Shown here one piece after another: positions 43,908 through 53,699 of a stretch of DNA of 64,000 nucleotides. The first letter of the stretch is position 1. Each line of letters begins with the position of its first letter. The notes beneath the pieces were generated by a model, which made no database searches, was not told the DNA's origin, and saw only the letters and a list, made by a program, of their open reading frames with translations. This DNA comes from Mesorhizobium loti R88b. GTDB taxonomy: Bacteria > Pseudomonadota > Alphaproteobacteria > Rhizobiales > Rhizobiaceae. Location: assembly GCF_013170845.1 (NCBI RefSeq), contig NZ_CP033367.1, forward strand, positions 3,659,001-3,723,000, written 5' to 3'. The position numbers were made by a program, and so were the translations under genes.

Positions 43908-45326
43908 ATGGCTCTGAGCGACCTCAACCCGGTCGAACGCAACGAGGAAGGCATCGCCGCGGTGCTCGGCATCCTCAAGCAACAGCTCGGCGAGCGTTTT
44001 CAGACTGGCCAGGCAATCCGCTCGCAGCATGCGCATACGACCACCTACATTCCGACTCAGGCGCCTGACGGCGTCGCTTTCCCGGAGACGACGGCCGAGG
44101 TGCAGGAGATCGTGCGCGCCTGCGCCGCGCACCGCGTGCCGGTGATCGCCTTTGGCGTCGGTTCCTCGCTGGAGGGGCACACCAATGCACCGGGCGGCGG
44201 TATTTCGGTCGATACGTCGCGGATGAACCGCATCCTTGCGGTCAATCCGCAGGATCTCGACTGCACGGTCGAGCCCGGCGTGACGCGCGAGGATTTGAAC
44301 CGTCACCTGCGCGACACCGGCCTGTTCTTTCCGATCGACCCCGGCGCCAATGCCTCGCTCGGCGGCATGGCGGCGACGCGGGCGTCGGGCACCAATGCGG
44401 TGCGCTACGGCACGATGCGCGAGAACGTGCTGTCTTTGACCGCCGTGATGGCCGACGGCGAGACGGTGATAACAGGCAAGCGGGCGAAAAAGAGTTCGGC
44501 CGGCTATGATTTGACCCGGCTGCTGGTCGGCTCGGAAGGCACGCTCGGCATCATCACCTCGCTGACATTGAAGCTGCAAGGCATTCCGCAGGCGATCTCC
44601 GGCGGCGTCTGCCCGTTTCCGAGCGTCGAGGCGGCCTGCAACGCCGTCATCGCAACGATCCAGATGGGCATCCCGGTGGCGCGCATCGAACTGGTCAATG
44701 CGCTGCAGATGCGGGCGATGAAGACCTATTCCAAGCTCGACTATCCCGAGAGCCCGTGCCTGTTCGTCGAGTTCCACGGCAGCGATGCGGGCGTGGCCGA
44801 GCAGGCCGAAACTTTTGGCATGATCGCCGAGGAAAATGGCGGCGGGCCGTTCCTGTGGACCAGCGTTGCCGAGGAACGCACCAAACTGTGGAAAGCCAGG
44901 CACGACGCCTATTGGGCGTCGCTGACGCTGCGGCCCGGCGCCAAGGGCCTGTCGACCGATGTCTGTGTGCCGATCTCGCGCCTTGCCGAATGCGTCATGG
45001 AAACCGAGGCGGACATCGCCGAAATGGGGCTGATCGCGCCGATCGTCGGCCATGCCGGCGACGGCAATTTCCACGTGCTGGTGCTGATGGATGTGAATGA
45101 TCCCAAGGAGATCGCGCTGTCGGAAAAATTCGTCGCGCGGCTCAACATGCGGGCAATCGCCATGGACGGCACCTGCACCGGTGAGCATGGCATCGGCCAG
45201 GGCAAGATCGGCTTCATGCGCCGCGAACTCGGCCACGGCGTCGACATCATGCGTTCCATCAAGCAGGCGCTCGACCCGCAAAACATCATGAATCCTGGCA
45301 AGATATTGCCCGGCGAGGGCCATTAG
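43908..45326 (+). CDS. FAD-binding D-lactate/glycolate-type dehydrogenase
   Basis: This 472-residue flavoenzyme has an FAD-binding domain (GVGSSLEGHTNAPGGG, about residues 82-97) and a C-terminal FAD-oxidase domain with GHAGDGNFHVL and GEHGIGQGK, which contain the conserved His residues. It is close to cytochrome-dependent D-lactate dehydrogenases and GlcD. It probably passes electrons to the respiratory chain. ATG 43908 has GGAGG 5 bases upstream; ATG 43878 is an alternative. The next gene starts directly after its stop. Confidence 0.9.
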   Translation: MALSDLNPVERNEEGIAAVLGILKQQLGERFQTGQAIRSQHAHTTTYIPTQAPDGVAFPETTAEVQEIVRACAAHRVPVIAFGVGSSLEGHTNAPGGGISVDTSRMNRILAVNPQDLDCTVEPGVTREDLNRHLRDTGLFFPIDPGANASLGGMAATRASGTNAVRYGTMRENVLSLTAVMADGETVITGKRAKKSSAGYDLTRLLVGSEGTLGIITSLTLKLQGIPQAISGGVCPFPSVEAACNAVIATIQMGIPVARIELVNALQMRAMKTYSKLDYPESPCLFVEFHGSDAGVAEQAETFGMIAEENGGGPFLWTSVAEERTKLWKARHDAYWASLTLRPGAKGLSTDVCVPISRLAECVMETEADIAEMGLIAPIVGHAGDGNFHVLVLMDVNDPKEIALSEKFVARLNMRAIAMDGTCTGEHGIGQGKIGFMRRELGHGVDIMRSIKQALDPQNIMNPGKILPGEGH

Positions 45327-45884
45327 ATGTCGGTCGCCGAGACCTTGCTGCCGATCGAGCTGCCGCGGTCATCCGCTGGCGCGCCTCTGCCTCATGTGTT
45401 TGCGGATGAAGGCAGGCTGCTCGTTGCCTATATCGCCACTGCCCCGGATCCGTCCTTCGATGGCACGAATCCGCGTTCGGTTTCACCGGTAGCGGGCAAC
45501 CAGTCCGTCGCCATCTTGACGGCTGATCCTTATCTGGCATTTCAGTTCGGCCCGCCGAATGACGAAGCCATCGGTGGTCATCGCCTCTATCCGCTGGGCT
45601 TGCGGGCCTACGAAGCATTTGAAGTCTGCAATTCGTCGTGGATCGCCTCCCTGGAAAAGTCCAATCGGGTTCATTCGTCCCATACGCCCGAACTGTTTTC
45701 AGGCTATCGGCACTTCATCTTGACGTTCCACGATTCGACGCTGGAGTTCATTGCCGAGAGTTTCTCTGCAAGCCTTCACAATGGAGCGGTTTTGACAGTG
45801 CTGATGGAAGCCATTGGGCACATTCTCCCGGCGCAGCACGATAAACCGATCCGCTTTCTCGACAGGCTCTGGCGACGCAATTGA
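45327..45884 (+). CDS. Hypothetical protein coupled to the dehydrogenase gene
   Basis: This 185-residue protein of unknown function begins at the base after the dehydrogenase stop, so translation is probably coupled. Segments such as LLVAYIATAPDPSFDG, HRLYPLGLRAYEAFEVCNSSW and FILTFHDSTLEFIAE suggest a mixed alpha/beta fold. There is no signal peptide. Because of the coupling it may act with the dehydrogenase, but this is inference from position. Confidence 0.65.
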   Translation: MSVAETLLPIELPRSSAGAPLPHVFADEGRLLVAYIATAPDPSFDGTNPRSVSPVAGNQSVAILTADPYLAFQFGPPNDEAIGGHRLYPLGLRAYEAFEVCNSSWIASLEKSNRVHSSHTPELFSGYRHFILTFHDSTLEFIAESFSASLHNGAVLTVLMEAIGHILPAQHDKPIRFLDRLWRRN

Positions 45885-45987
45885 CCTGTCATAGGTTTCC
45901 CGCCGTCTTGACCGCGCCACCATTCGGGTCGAGGCTCCCTTGGCGGCATGCCTGAAAACACGGGCGCGCCAGTTGAGGAGGATTGTC

Positions 45988-46509
45988 ATGGCCATTTCAC
46001 GCAAGGAGGAAGCGCGCGCGCTGAGCGCCGATGAAAAGGACCTGGTGGAGAAGTCGCACCATCCAGCGGTGCAGGAGCTTTCCGACGCCGACCTTTCCGG
46101 CCTGGTCAAGCTGCTGCGGGAGCGGCGCGACAAGGCGCAGGCCGAAGCACACCGCCGCCGGCGCGAGATACGCGGCAAGGGCGCGCCGAAAGGGGCTGCC
46201 CCCTCGAAGTCCGATGGCGGCTCGCAAGTGAAGCTGGCGGTGCTGGCCATGGCGATGCGGCGGCTGAATGGCGAGGCCGAACGGCGGCGCCAACTGGCGG
46301 CTCGCATTTCACTGGTCGGCAATGCACGCAAGGCGCTGGCCTTGAAGCAGAATGCGCCGGCGGATGGTCTCGCGCTCAATTCACGGACGGCTCACAAGGG
46401 CATGCGGGCGGTCGCCAACGAGCGAGCGCCGAAGCTGGTGCGGCCGGCGGAACTCGGACGGCAGCGCAAGGCGGGCAAGGTGGCGCAAGCAAAGCGCGAC
46501 GCGCGCTGA
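45988..46509 (+). CDS. Basic protein of unknown function
   Basis: This 173-residue protein is highly basic (Lys/Arg in over a quarter of positions) and likely helical; it may bind nucleic acid. GAGGAGG precedes ATG 45988. No family was recognised. A repeated pattern of basic blocks (RRRREIRGKG, RQRKAGKVAQAKRD) is seen. It is convergent with the DyP peroxidase gene. Confidence 0.6.
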   Translation: MAISRKEEARALSADEKDLVEKSHHPAVQELSDADLSGLVKLLRERRDKAQAEAHRRRREIRGKGAPKGAAPSKSDGGSQVKLAVLAMAMRRLNGEAERRRQLAARISLVGNARKALALKQNAPADGLALNSRTAHKGMRAVANERAPKLVRPAELGRQRKAGKVAQAKRDAR

Positions 46510-46532
46510 TCCTCGCGGACAAGCGTTGCCCC

Positions 46533-47519
46533 CTACCGCGCGGCAGGAAGTTGCGGCTGCGCGCCGTCGACAAGGGTTTGCAGCATCGGCCGGGTCGGTG
46601 CGAAAAATGTCGTGCCCGTGTGCGGCGTTGAGAAATCGAGCAGCCGGTCGTAAGCTCCCGGCGGGTCGCCGACATACATGCGTTGCAGCATCTTTTCGGT
46701 GACCCAAAGATACCTGCTGTAGCCGATGAAGTAGGTGCCGAATTCATTCTGCCCGGGCCTGCCGAACGGCATGTTGTCGCGCAAAATATCATACTCGTTG
46801 CCGTCGGCATCCTCGATGGTGGCCAGTGACTTGTGCGATTTGCGCGGCGCGTCGTCATCGTCGATCTCGATGTTGTCGATCTTGGTGCGGCCGATGATCG
46901 CCTCCTGGACATGCGTCGGTGTTTTGCCCCAGGCCTGCATGTCGTGCAGGTATTTCTGGACGACGACATAGCTGCCGCCGGCAAAGTCGGCATCCTCGTC
47001 GCCGACCAGTGCCGAGGCGGGCAGGTCGAGGCCGGTCGGGTTGGCGGTGCCGTCGACAAAGCCGAGCAGGTCACGGGCATCGAAATAGCGGAAACCCGTC
47101 ACTTCGTCGACGACCGTGACGCCGGAACCGACCCTGTCGAGCAGGATACGTTCGAACTCGAAGCACATGTCTGATCGCTCGGCCCGGATGTGGAAGAGAA
47201 GGTCACCTGGTGTCGATGGCGCCGAATGGACCGCCCCCTTGATCGGCGCGAATGGTTTCAGCTCCAGCGGCCGCCGACCCGGGCTGAGCCGGTCCCAGAG
47301 ATCGCGGCCGATGCCGGCGATACACGACAGGCGGCCGCCAAGGTCGCGGAACCCGACATTCTTGACCAGGTCGTCAAGTTCGCCGAGTACGGAGCAGACC
47401 TTGGCAAGAGCCGCTTGGTCGCCGGCGACGCTGGCGACAAGGAAAATCGCCGACTGCGAAAGCGGCGCATCGATGCTCTGTGCGTCGATCGGCACGCGGT
47501 CCCAGTTCTTGCCCGACAT
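46533..47519 (-). CDS. Dye-decolorising (DyP-type) heme peroxidase
   Basis: This is a 328-residue heme peroxidase. The signature GFVDGTANP (residues 153-161) contains the catalytic Asp156; a candidate proximal heme His lies in the KSHKSL region and further motifs include GYSRYLWV. The length and lack of a signal peptide suggest a cytoplasmic enzyme of the P/YfeX-type group, acting on aromatic or phenolic compounds or on peroxides. It is not next to an encapsulin gene, although DyP enzymes are common encapsulin cargo; compare the shell-less ferritin-like gene at 21657. Confidence 0.92.
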   Translation of the reverse strand: MSGKNWDRVPIDAQSIDAPLSQSAIFLVASVAGDQAALAKVCSVLGELDDLVKNVGFRDLGGRLSCIAGIGRDLWDRLSPGRRPLELKPFAPIKGAVHSAPSTPGDLLFHIRAERSDMCFEFERILLDRVGSGVTVVDEVTGFRYFDARDLLGFVDGTANPTGLDLPASALVGDEDADFAGGSYVVVQKYLHDMQAWGKTPTHVQEAIIGRTKIDNIEIDDDDAPRKSHKSLATIEDADGNEYDILRDNMPFGRPGQNEFGTYFIGYSRYLWVTEKMLQRMYVGDPPGAYDRLLDFSTPHTGTTFFAPTRPMLQTLVDGAQPQLPAAR

Positions 47520-47650
47520 CCGAAAATCTCCGCTTTTCCCGGATTTGTTTCAGATCGCTAGGGATGACGCAATACTGGATGAATTGCCTCTTTATCGACA
47601 CGCGGATGCGGGTAGAGTGCGGCAGATTTCAATCAACCTGTTCGGAGCTT

Positions 47651-50600
47651 ATGCTCGCACGCCTGTTCGTGATCTTTGGTGGCCTGTTTGTGCTGGTGCT
47701 GTGTGCGGCGCTGGTGGTGCCGTATTTTGTCGACTGGACTGGGTACCGCGCCGAATTCGAGCGCGAGGCAAGCGCCATCCTCGGCCGCAAGGTGACCGTG
47801 CAGGGCGACGCCACGGCAAGGCTGCTGCCGTTCCCCTCGGTCACCTTTTCCAACGTCGCCGTCGCCGGCGGCCCGAATGGCCAGCCGGCCATGACCGTCG
47901 AGACGTTTTCGATGGATGCGGAACTGGCGCCGTTCCTGCGCGGCGAGGTGCTGATCTTCGACATGCGGCTGGTGCGGCCGAAGGCGACCATCGACATCGC
48001 CAATGATGGCACTGTCGACTGGGCGATGCGACCATCCTCGCCCTTTGACCTCAACCAGATCTCGATCGAGAAGCTGACGGTGACGGAGGGGCAGATCGAG
48101 CTGCGCCATGCCGCCGGCGGTCGCAGCCATTTCATCTCCGAGATCAATTCGACCATTTCGGCCAAGTCGCTGGTAGGCCCCTGGCGCATGGACGGCACGC
48201 TGCGGCTGGACGGGTTGCGCACCACGGTCGCGGCGTCGACCGGCAAGGCTGAAGGCTCCGGGCAGATGCGATTGCGGGTGAAAGCCGATCCGGATGCCTA
48301 TCCGCTGGTCATCGAGACCGACGGCAATGCCGGCATCGTCAAAGGTGCTGCCGTCTATTCGGGCGACTTCAAAATCTCAGGTGCCGACAAGAACAGCGCC
48401 GAGCTGCGCGGCACCGATGGCGAGACCGTCAAGGTCAGCGCCGGCAAGCCCGATCCGGGCTTCCGGCTGAATGGCAAGTTCGCGCTCGACCACCAGAAGC
48501 TTGGCGTCGACGAATTCCGTTTCGAGACGGGACCGCTGGACAATCCCTACACCGCCGACGGCAAGGCTTCGGTCGATCTCGGCCTGAAGCCGAGCTTCGC
48601 CATCGAGGCCAATGGCGCGCAGGTGAAGCTCGACGAGGCGGTGGGGGCTCAGGCCGGCACCGGCCTGACGCTGGACCAGCGCATTGCCGGGCTGGAGCAG
48701 GCATTGCTTGACCTGCCGAAGCCGGCCATCCCCGGCACCGTCGAGGTCAAACTTCCGGCGGTGGTGGCCGGTGACACCACCGTGCGCGACGTGCATCTGT
48801 CGGCCGAACCGGTCGAAAGCGGATGGAAGGTGAAGTCGCTTGCCGCGACCTTGCCGGGCCGCACGACGCTGGAAGCCGATGGCATGCTTGCGCTCAATGT
48901 GCAGGGCCATTTCGGCTTCACCGGCTCGTTGCTGCTGGCTGTGGCGCAACCCTCGGGCTTTGCCGCCTGGCTGTCGAAGGATGTCGACGAGGCGATCCGC
49001 CGTCTGCCGGCCGCCGGCTTCAAGGCCAAGGTCGACCTTTCGGAAAACCACCAGGCGTTCAGCGATCTCGAATTGATCCTGGGCAAGGCCAAGTTCTCCG
49101 GCCGCATCGATTCCAGCCAACCCGACGACGCCAGACCGTCGGTGCTGATGCGGCTGGAAGGTGGCGAGCTCAATGTCGACGGGCTGGCCGCGTTTGCCTC
49201 GATTTTCGTCAGCGACAAGGGCGCCAACCGCTTTGCCAACAGCGACCTCGATTTCCAGATCAAGGCCGGTCCGGTGAGCGCAGGCGGTCTGACCGCCGAC
49301 ACGGTCGATACCGCGCTCAGGCTGCGTGACGGGTTGCTCGAAGTCGACCGGCTCTCGGTGGGTGGGCTGGCCGGCGCCTCGATCAGCGCTACGGGCCGGA
49401 TCAAGGATTTCCCGGCGAGCCCGACCGGCAAGCTCGACGCCTCGGTCGTCGCTGTCGACCTGAAGCCGCTGATCGACGTTGCCGCGCAGCATTATCCAGA
49501 CAGTGCGGTGCTGAAAGGGCTGGCAAGCCGTGCCGCCGCCTATCCCGACCTGTTCCAGGACGCACGCGTCGACCTCGTGGCAAGTGCCGCCGACAATGGT
49601 GATGGCACGACCGGGCTGGCGGTGAGCGGCCAGGGCAAGGCCGGCGGCTCGGCCTTTTCGGCGTCGCTGTCGGGGAAGGGGGCGCCGGACAGGCTGCTCG
49701 ATGCGCCGGTGACGCTGACCTTCAATGCCAAAAATCCGGACGCCACCGCCCTTTTGGCACTTTACGGCCTGCCGGCGCTGCCGCTCGGCATGCTGGGCGA
49801 GGCAACGACCGATATTTCGGCCAAAGGCACATTTGGCGGTGGCCTGGCGACAAGTTTCAATCTCACAGGCGCCGACTTCAAGGCCGGCTTTGACGGAACC
49901 GTTGCGGACACGCCGCAAGGACTTGCCGCCAAGGGCAAGATCAACCTCGATGCGACCGACATCGAACCGTGGCTGATGACATCGGGCATCGGTCTGCCCG
50001 GCATGGGGGCGGGCATGTCGACGTCGCTCTCGGCACAAGGCGACTATGGCAACGGCCTGCTGGTGCTGGACAATGTCAGCGGCGCCATCAACGAGGCGGC
50101 CGTGTCCGGCGACATCAATGTCGACGCCAAGGACGGCGTGCCGCATCTGGCCGGCGCGCTGGCGCTGGACGAGCTCGACCTCGATCCGATGGCCGTGGCG
50201 CTGTTCGGTGATTCCGCGTTCCTTGCGGACAAAAATGGGGCTGACAAGGGCGGCGCTTGGCCGGCAGCGCCCTTCAGCCAGAAATCCAGCCTGCCGTTCA
50301 CCGCCGATCTCGACTTGACGACGGCCGCCCTTGCCGCCGGCCCGTTCGCCACCGCCTATGATGCTGCCTTTTCGCTCAAGCTCGACAAGGAGGGCATCCG
50401 GGTTTCGGACCTCAAGGCGAAACTCCTAGGCGGGGCGCTGACCGGCCTGTTTGAGTTGAAGAACAATGACGGCACGGGCCTTTTCACCGGCCAGATGAAA
50501 CTGGCGGGTGCGGATCTCGCCAATGTGTTGCCGGATGCAGGTATCACCGGCATCAGCGATTTTTCGACGACGCTTTCGACCAGCGGCAAGTCGGTCGACG

Positions 50601-51628
50601 CAATGGTCGCCGCACTGTCCGGCTCCGGTACGGCGACGCTCAAGGGGTTGCAGGTCGCCGGCGTCAATCCCGATGCATTCAGCGCCTTGCTTGCCAGGGC
50701 GGACGCGATCGGACGCGACATCGACGCGGCCAAGACCGCCGGCTTTGCGCCTGGCATCGCCGCCGCCGGCAATTTCGCCGCCAAGGATGCCGACATCGCC
50801 TTCACGATTGCTGGCGGCACGCTAAGAGCGCCGCCAGTCAGCCTTGAAAATCCGGCGGCGACCTTGTCGGCGGATATCACGGCGGACCTCAATACCAGCA
50901 CGGTTTCCGCCAAGGGCGCGATCACCTACAAGCCCGGCGACGAGGCGCTGGTCGGCTCCGAGCCGGTCGTCAATTTCACCGCTGCAGGGCCGTTCGGCGC
51001 TGTCAAACGGCAGTTCGACAGCGAACCGCTGGCGCAGTTCCTGACCCAGCGCGCGCTGGAGAAAGAGCAGCAGCGCGTCGAGGCGATGCAGGCGGCGCTG
51101 CTCGAAAAGCAGCGGCTGCGGCGCGAGGTGCGCTACTATGCAGCGCTGCAGGACGCGCGCGACAAGGCGGCGGAAGAATTGCGCCAGCAGGAGGAAGCGG
51201 CGCGGCTGAAAGCTGAAGCCGACGCCAAGGCGAAAGCCGAGGCAGACGCGCAGGCAAAGGCCGAAGCTGACGCCAAGGCTCAGGCCGACGCGGATGCCAA
51301 AGCCAAGGCGGATGCCGAGGCCAAAGCCAAAGCCGAGGCCAAAGCCAAAGCCGATGCGAAGGCCAAGGCTGATGCCGATGCAAAGGCTGCGGCCGAGCAG
51401 CAGGCCGCCGACGACGCAGCCAAGGCGCAGGCCGACGAAGACCAGCGGCAGAAGGCCGAGGAGGCGAAGCGTATCGCTTCGCAGGAAAAAGCGCGACTAG
51501 AGGCTGAGCGCAAGGCCGCCGAGCCGAAGGTCGAGCGCGCACCTCTGCCAGAAGCCAGCGACAACCCGCCAGCCAAGCCAAAGGCCAATCCGTTCACGAT
51601 CGACAATCTCATGAAGTCGTTGCAGTAG
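47651..51628 (+). CDS. AsmA family giant protein with TolA-like tail
   Basis: This 1325-residue protein has an N-terminal transmembrane anchor ([20 protein letters not shown]) and a long periplasmic repeat region of AsmA/TamB type, a group implicated in lipid or outer-membrane biogenesis. The segment after the anchor ([21 protein letters not shown]) is a family hallmark. The C-terminal about 180 residues form a highly charged A-x-A-K coiled-coil ([15 protein letters not shown] and similar), resembling the TolA domain II linker, then a short Pro-rich end. ATG 47651 has CGGAG 5 bases upstream. Confidence 0.85.
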   Translation: MLARLFVIFGGLFVLVLCAALVVPYFVDWTGYRAEFEREASAILGRKVTVQGDATARLLPFPSVTFSNVAVAGGPNGQPAMTVETFSMDAELAPFLRGEVLIFDMRLVRPKATIDIANDGTVDWAMRPSSPFDLNQISIEKLTVTEGQIELRHAAGGRSHFISEINSTISAKSLVGPWRMDGTLRLDGLRTTVAASTGKAEGSGQMRLRVKADPDAYPLVIETDGNAGIVKGAAVYSGDFKISGADKNSAELRGTDGETVKVSAGKPDPGFRLNGKFALDHQKLGVDEFRFETGPLDNPYTADGKASVDLGLKPSFAIEANGAQVKLDEAVGAQAGTGLTLDQRIAGLEQALLDLPKPAIPGTVEVKLPAVVAGDTTVRDVHLSAEPVESGWKVKSLAATLPGRTTLEADGMLALNVQGHFGFTGSLLLAVAQPSGFAAWLSKDVDEAIRRLPAAGFKAKVDLSENHQAFSDLELILGKAKFSGRIDSSQPDDARPSVLMRLEGGELNVDGLAAFASIFVSDKGANRFANSDLDFQIKAGPVSAGGLTADTVDTALRLRDGLLEVDRLSVGGLAGASISATGRIKDFPASPTGKLDASVVAVDLKPLIDVAAQHYPDSAVLKGLASRAAAYPDLFQDARVDLVASAADNGDGTTGLAVSGQGKAGGSAFSASLSGKGAPDRLLDAPVTLTFNAKNPDATALLALYGLPALPLGMLGEATTDISAKGTFGGGLATSFNLTGADFKAGFDGTVADTPQGLAAKGKINLDATDIEPWLMTSGIGLPGMGAGMSTSLSAQGDYGNGLLVLDNVSGAINEAAVSGDINVDAKDGVPHLAGALALDELDLDPMAVALFGDSAFLADKNGADKGGAWPAAPFSQKSSLPFTADLDLTTAALAAGPFATAYDAAFSLKLDKEGIRVSDLKAKLLGGALTGLFELKNNDGTGLFTGQMKLAGADLANVLPDAGITGISDFSTTLSTSGKSVDAMVAALSGSGTATLKGLQVAGVNPDAFSALLARADAIGRDIDAAKTAGFAPGIAAAGNFAAKDADIAFTIAGGTLRAPPVSLENPAATLSADITADLNTSTVSAKGAITYKPGDEALVGSEPVVNFTAAGPFGAVKRQFDSEPLAQFLTQRALEKEQQRVEAMQAALLEKQRLRREVRYYAALQDARDKAAEELRQQEEAARLKAEADAKAKAEADAQAKAEADAKAQADADAKAKADAEAKAKAEAKAKADAKAKADADAKAAAEQQAADDAAKAQADEDQRQKAEEAKRIASQEKARLEAERKAAEPKVERAPLPEASDNPPAKPKANPFTIDNLMKSLQ

Positions 51629-51657
51629 CGGCGGTCGGACGAGCCGGAGCGCGGGGC

Positions 51658-51906
51658 TTAAACGTCTGCTCCGCGCTTCGCCCACTCCAGCACGTGCAGC
51701 CGCAGCGCCGAGGACAGGTTGGTGTCACGGGGCCGCGTCTCGTCGACTTCGGCCACGAGTGCGGCGAGCGTCTGTTTTCTCACCGCCGCGATGGCGACGA
51801 GATCGTCATAAAAGGGCTTTTCGAGGGAATAGCTGGTGCGATGGCCGCGAATGGTCACCGAGCGCTTTTCGACGGCGCTCACGGCCGAGCACTCATTGCC
51901 GAACAC
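51658..51906 (-). CDS. Ribbon-helix-helix domain protein
   Basis: This 82-residue protein has a ribbon-helix-helix fold (KRSVTIRGHRTSYSLEKPFY, then helix AVRKQTLAALVAEV). Such proteins bind DNA or act as antitoxins. The GTG at 51906 begins directly after the stop of the preceding DUF4169 gene, so the two are coupled. It is the last gene of the sspB cluster. Confidence 0.78.
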   Translation of the reverse strand: MFGNECSAVSAVEKRSVTIRGHRTSYSLEKPFYDDLVAIAAVRKQTLAALVAEVDETRPRDTNLSSALRLHVLEWAKRGADV

Positions 51907-52116
51907 TCATTGCTTGTCCTTGCCGGGCTTGTCCTTGCCGGACGGCTCAAGGCGATGGCCGGCGACGAACTTCTCGGCCTTGTCGGCGATCAGCTGGTCG
52001 CGCTGCTTCTCAGCCTTGGAACGGCCGTGCAGGGCCCGGTTCTGGTCGGCGATGCGCAGCTTATCGTCCCGCGCCTTCTGCTTGCGAGCCTGGCGGAGAT
52101 TGACGATATCGGCCAT
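51907..52116 (-). CDS. DUF4169 family small protein
   Basis: This 69-residue charged helical protein (IVNLRQARKQKARDDK) matches DUF4169, of unknown function. Its C-terminus is Lys/Asp-rich. It lies 17 bases after sspB and directly before the RHH gene, suggesting one transcript with them; this order is likely conserved in Rhizobiales. Confidence 0.8.
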   Translation of the reverse strand: MADIVNLRQARKQKARDDKLRIADQNRALHGRSKAEKQRDQLIADKAEKFVAGHRLEPSGKDKPGKDKQ

Positions 52117-52133
52117 GGCGCGGACCGCCTGGC

Positions 52134-52673
52134 TTATTTCTTGCGGAAGGCGTCGAGCGAGACCACTTCGGCGCCCTTGGCGCCGGCCTCGGCCGCAGCG
52201 GGCTTTTTCTCGGCTTCGGCGGCCGCGGCTTTCTTTTCGGCTTTCGGCTTCTTCTCGGAGACGATGGTCAGAGGCTCGGGCGCCGGCTGGGCCGGTTCCT
52301 CTTCGGCCGGCGCGTCGGTCTTGACGTCGAACTCGAGCTCGAAATTGACCGAGGGGTCATAGAAACCACGCACGGCCGAGAACGGGATTTCCAGTTTCTC
52401 CGGCACGTCGGAGAAGGACAGGCCGACTTCGAAGCCGGTGTCTGTCACCTTCAGGTCCCAATACTGGAACTGGATGACGATGGTCATCTGCTCGGGGTAG
52501 CGTTCGCGCAGCCGTGACGACACCCGCACGCCGGGCGCGCCGGTCAGGAAGGTGATGAAGAAGTGATGGTTGCCGGGGAGGCCGGTGCGTGCGACCTCGG
52601 CCAGGACCTTGCGCATGACGCCGCGCAACGCCTCCTGGGCCAGAATGTCGTAGCGGATGTGGTCGTCGGCCAT
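52134..52673 (-). CDS. sspB: SspB-type ClpXP adaptor
   Basis: This 179-residue alpha-type SspB tethers ssrA-tagged proteins to ClpX for degradation. The conserved substrate-binding part is visible (FITFLTGAPGVRVS, YPEQMTIVIQFQYWDL, GLSFSDVPEKLEIPF). The C-terminal tail of about 50 residues is Ala/Glu/Lys-rich and probably ends in the ClpX-binding segment. The tmRNA gene lies 2.5 kb away, so tag source and adaptor are both in this window. Confidence 0.93.
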   Translation of the reverse strand: MADDHIRYDILAQEALRGVMRKVLAEVARTGLPGNHHFFITFLTGAPGVRVSSRLRERYPEQMTIVIQFQYWDLKVTDTGFEVGLSFSDVPEKLEIPFSAVRGFYDPSVNFELEFDVKTDAPAEEEPAQPAPEPLTIVSEKKPKAEKKAAAAEAEKKPAAAEAGAKGAEVVSLDAFRKK

Positions 52674-52819
52674 GTGCTGGTCGGGTTCCGTTGAATCGTC
52701 CGCATAGCTGTAATCAAGCTTGAGGGCGGCGTAAACCTGATATAGGCCGCCGCCGCACTGAGACGAGGACTATTGCGAATGATTTGATCGCCAAGCCGGC
52801 TTCGCGGTAAGCGCAAATG

Positions 52820-53509
52820 TTATGCGTTAGCCAGCGCAGTGTGCTTTTTGACGCTGCTCGGGGAAGGGCGCTTGCCGAAGGCGCGCAGGAAGGTGCGCAC
52901 ACCGTTCGTTGCCGATTGCAGGACTTCGTCTTCGGAAGGCGTGCCGCCAAGCATGAAAGTAGTCTGCAGTTCGGCATTGGCCAGGCCAAGGAACTGACGG
53001 GCCGCGACGTCGGGGTCGTCGATGGTGAGGTGGCCGCCATAGGCGAGGCGGGCGAAACGGGCGGCGATTGCCGGCCATGTCCTGCCCGGACCCTGTTCGC
53101 GCCATTCGGCAAATAATTCGGGATAGCGTTCGCCCTCGGTCTGGATCAGCTTGCGCAGGAATTTTCCGTCACGGTTGCAGATGCAGTTCTGGTTGAGGCG
53201 CACCGCAAAGCCGATCAGGTCGGCTTCGAGGTCGCCTGGCTGGTCCGGAAAGGTGGCAATGGTGGCGAAGATGCCGACATTGCAGCGCTCGGTGAGGTCG
53301 CGCACGACGGCGATAAAGAGCTTTTCCTTGTCGCCATGGTGATTATAGACGGTCTGGCGCGAGACACCGGCCTCCGCCGATATCAGGTCGATATTGGCGC
53401 CGGCAAAACCTTCCCGGCAGAAAACGCCGGCTGCGGCGTCAACGATCGACAGGCGTTTGGCCTCATGGCCGCGCGGCGGAAAAATGTCAGAAGAAAAGCC
53501 CGGTCTCAT
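52820..53509 (-). CDS. TetR family repressor of the Bcr/CflA exporter
   Basis: This 229-residue TetR-type repressor has an N-terminal helix-turn-helix (ANIDLISAEAGVSRQTVYNH) and a C-terminal ligand domain. It is divergent from the MFS exporter gene, with a perfect palindromic operator between them. ATG 53509 is chosen over TTG-like starts further upstream, because those residues overlap the operator side. Inducer unknown. Confidence 0.9.
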   Translation of the reverse strand: MRPGFSSDIFPPRGHEAKRLSIVDAAAGVFCREGFAGANIDLISAEAGVSRQTVYNHHGDKEKLFIAVVRDLTERCNVGIFATIATFPDQPGDLEADLIGFAVRLNQNCICNRDGKFLRKLIQTEGERYPELFAEWREQGPGRTWPAIAARFARLAYGGHLTIDDPDVAARQFLGLANAELQTTFMLGGTPSEDEVLQSATNGVRTFLRAFGKRPSPSSVKKHTALANA

Positions 53510-53536
53510 GAAAATCCATATAGAGGTGATTGACGA

Positions 53537-53556
53537 TTTAGACAAGAGTGTCTAAA
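53537..53556. promoter_or_regulatory. Perfect palindromic TetR operator
   Basis: TTTAGACA-AGAG-TGTCTAAA is a perfect 20-bp palindrome with 8-bp arms, between the divergent repressor (start 53509) and exporter (53700). It is very likely the repressor's binding site. Confidence 0.85.
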
Positions 53557-53699
53557 TTTGTGGACACGATACAAAGAGGTTTCGCGCTGGAGAGGCGAAT
53601 AGAATTCGCTCTTGGGGAGTCGGAATCTCGCGGGATGGAACGTCCTAGGGTTAGACGTCGCCTGGCGGCGGCAACCAGAATTCGAAAGAAGCCACTACC

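Noticed and set aside
43851..45323. Minus-strand frame of 490 codons opposite the FAD dehydrogenase
   Set aside because: The plus-strand frame contains intact FAD motifs; the antisense frame has none.
48377..50146. Minus-strand frame of 589 codons opposite the AsmA gene
   Set aside because: Same reason: no domains, high Arg/Ala/Gly, on the opposite strand of a clear AsmA protein.
51120..51560. Repetitive Lys/Ala-rich DNA at the end of the AsmA gene considered as a minisatellite
   Set aside because: The frame is maintained and continuous with the AsmA protein, so it is coding low-complexity sequence.
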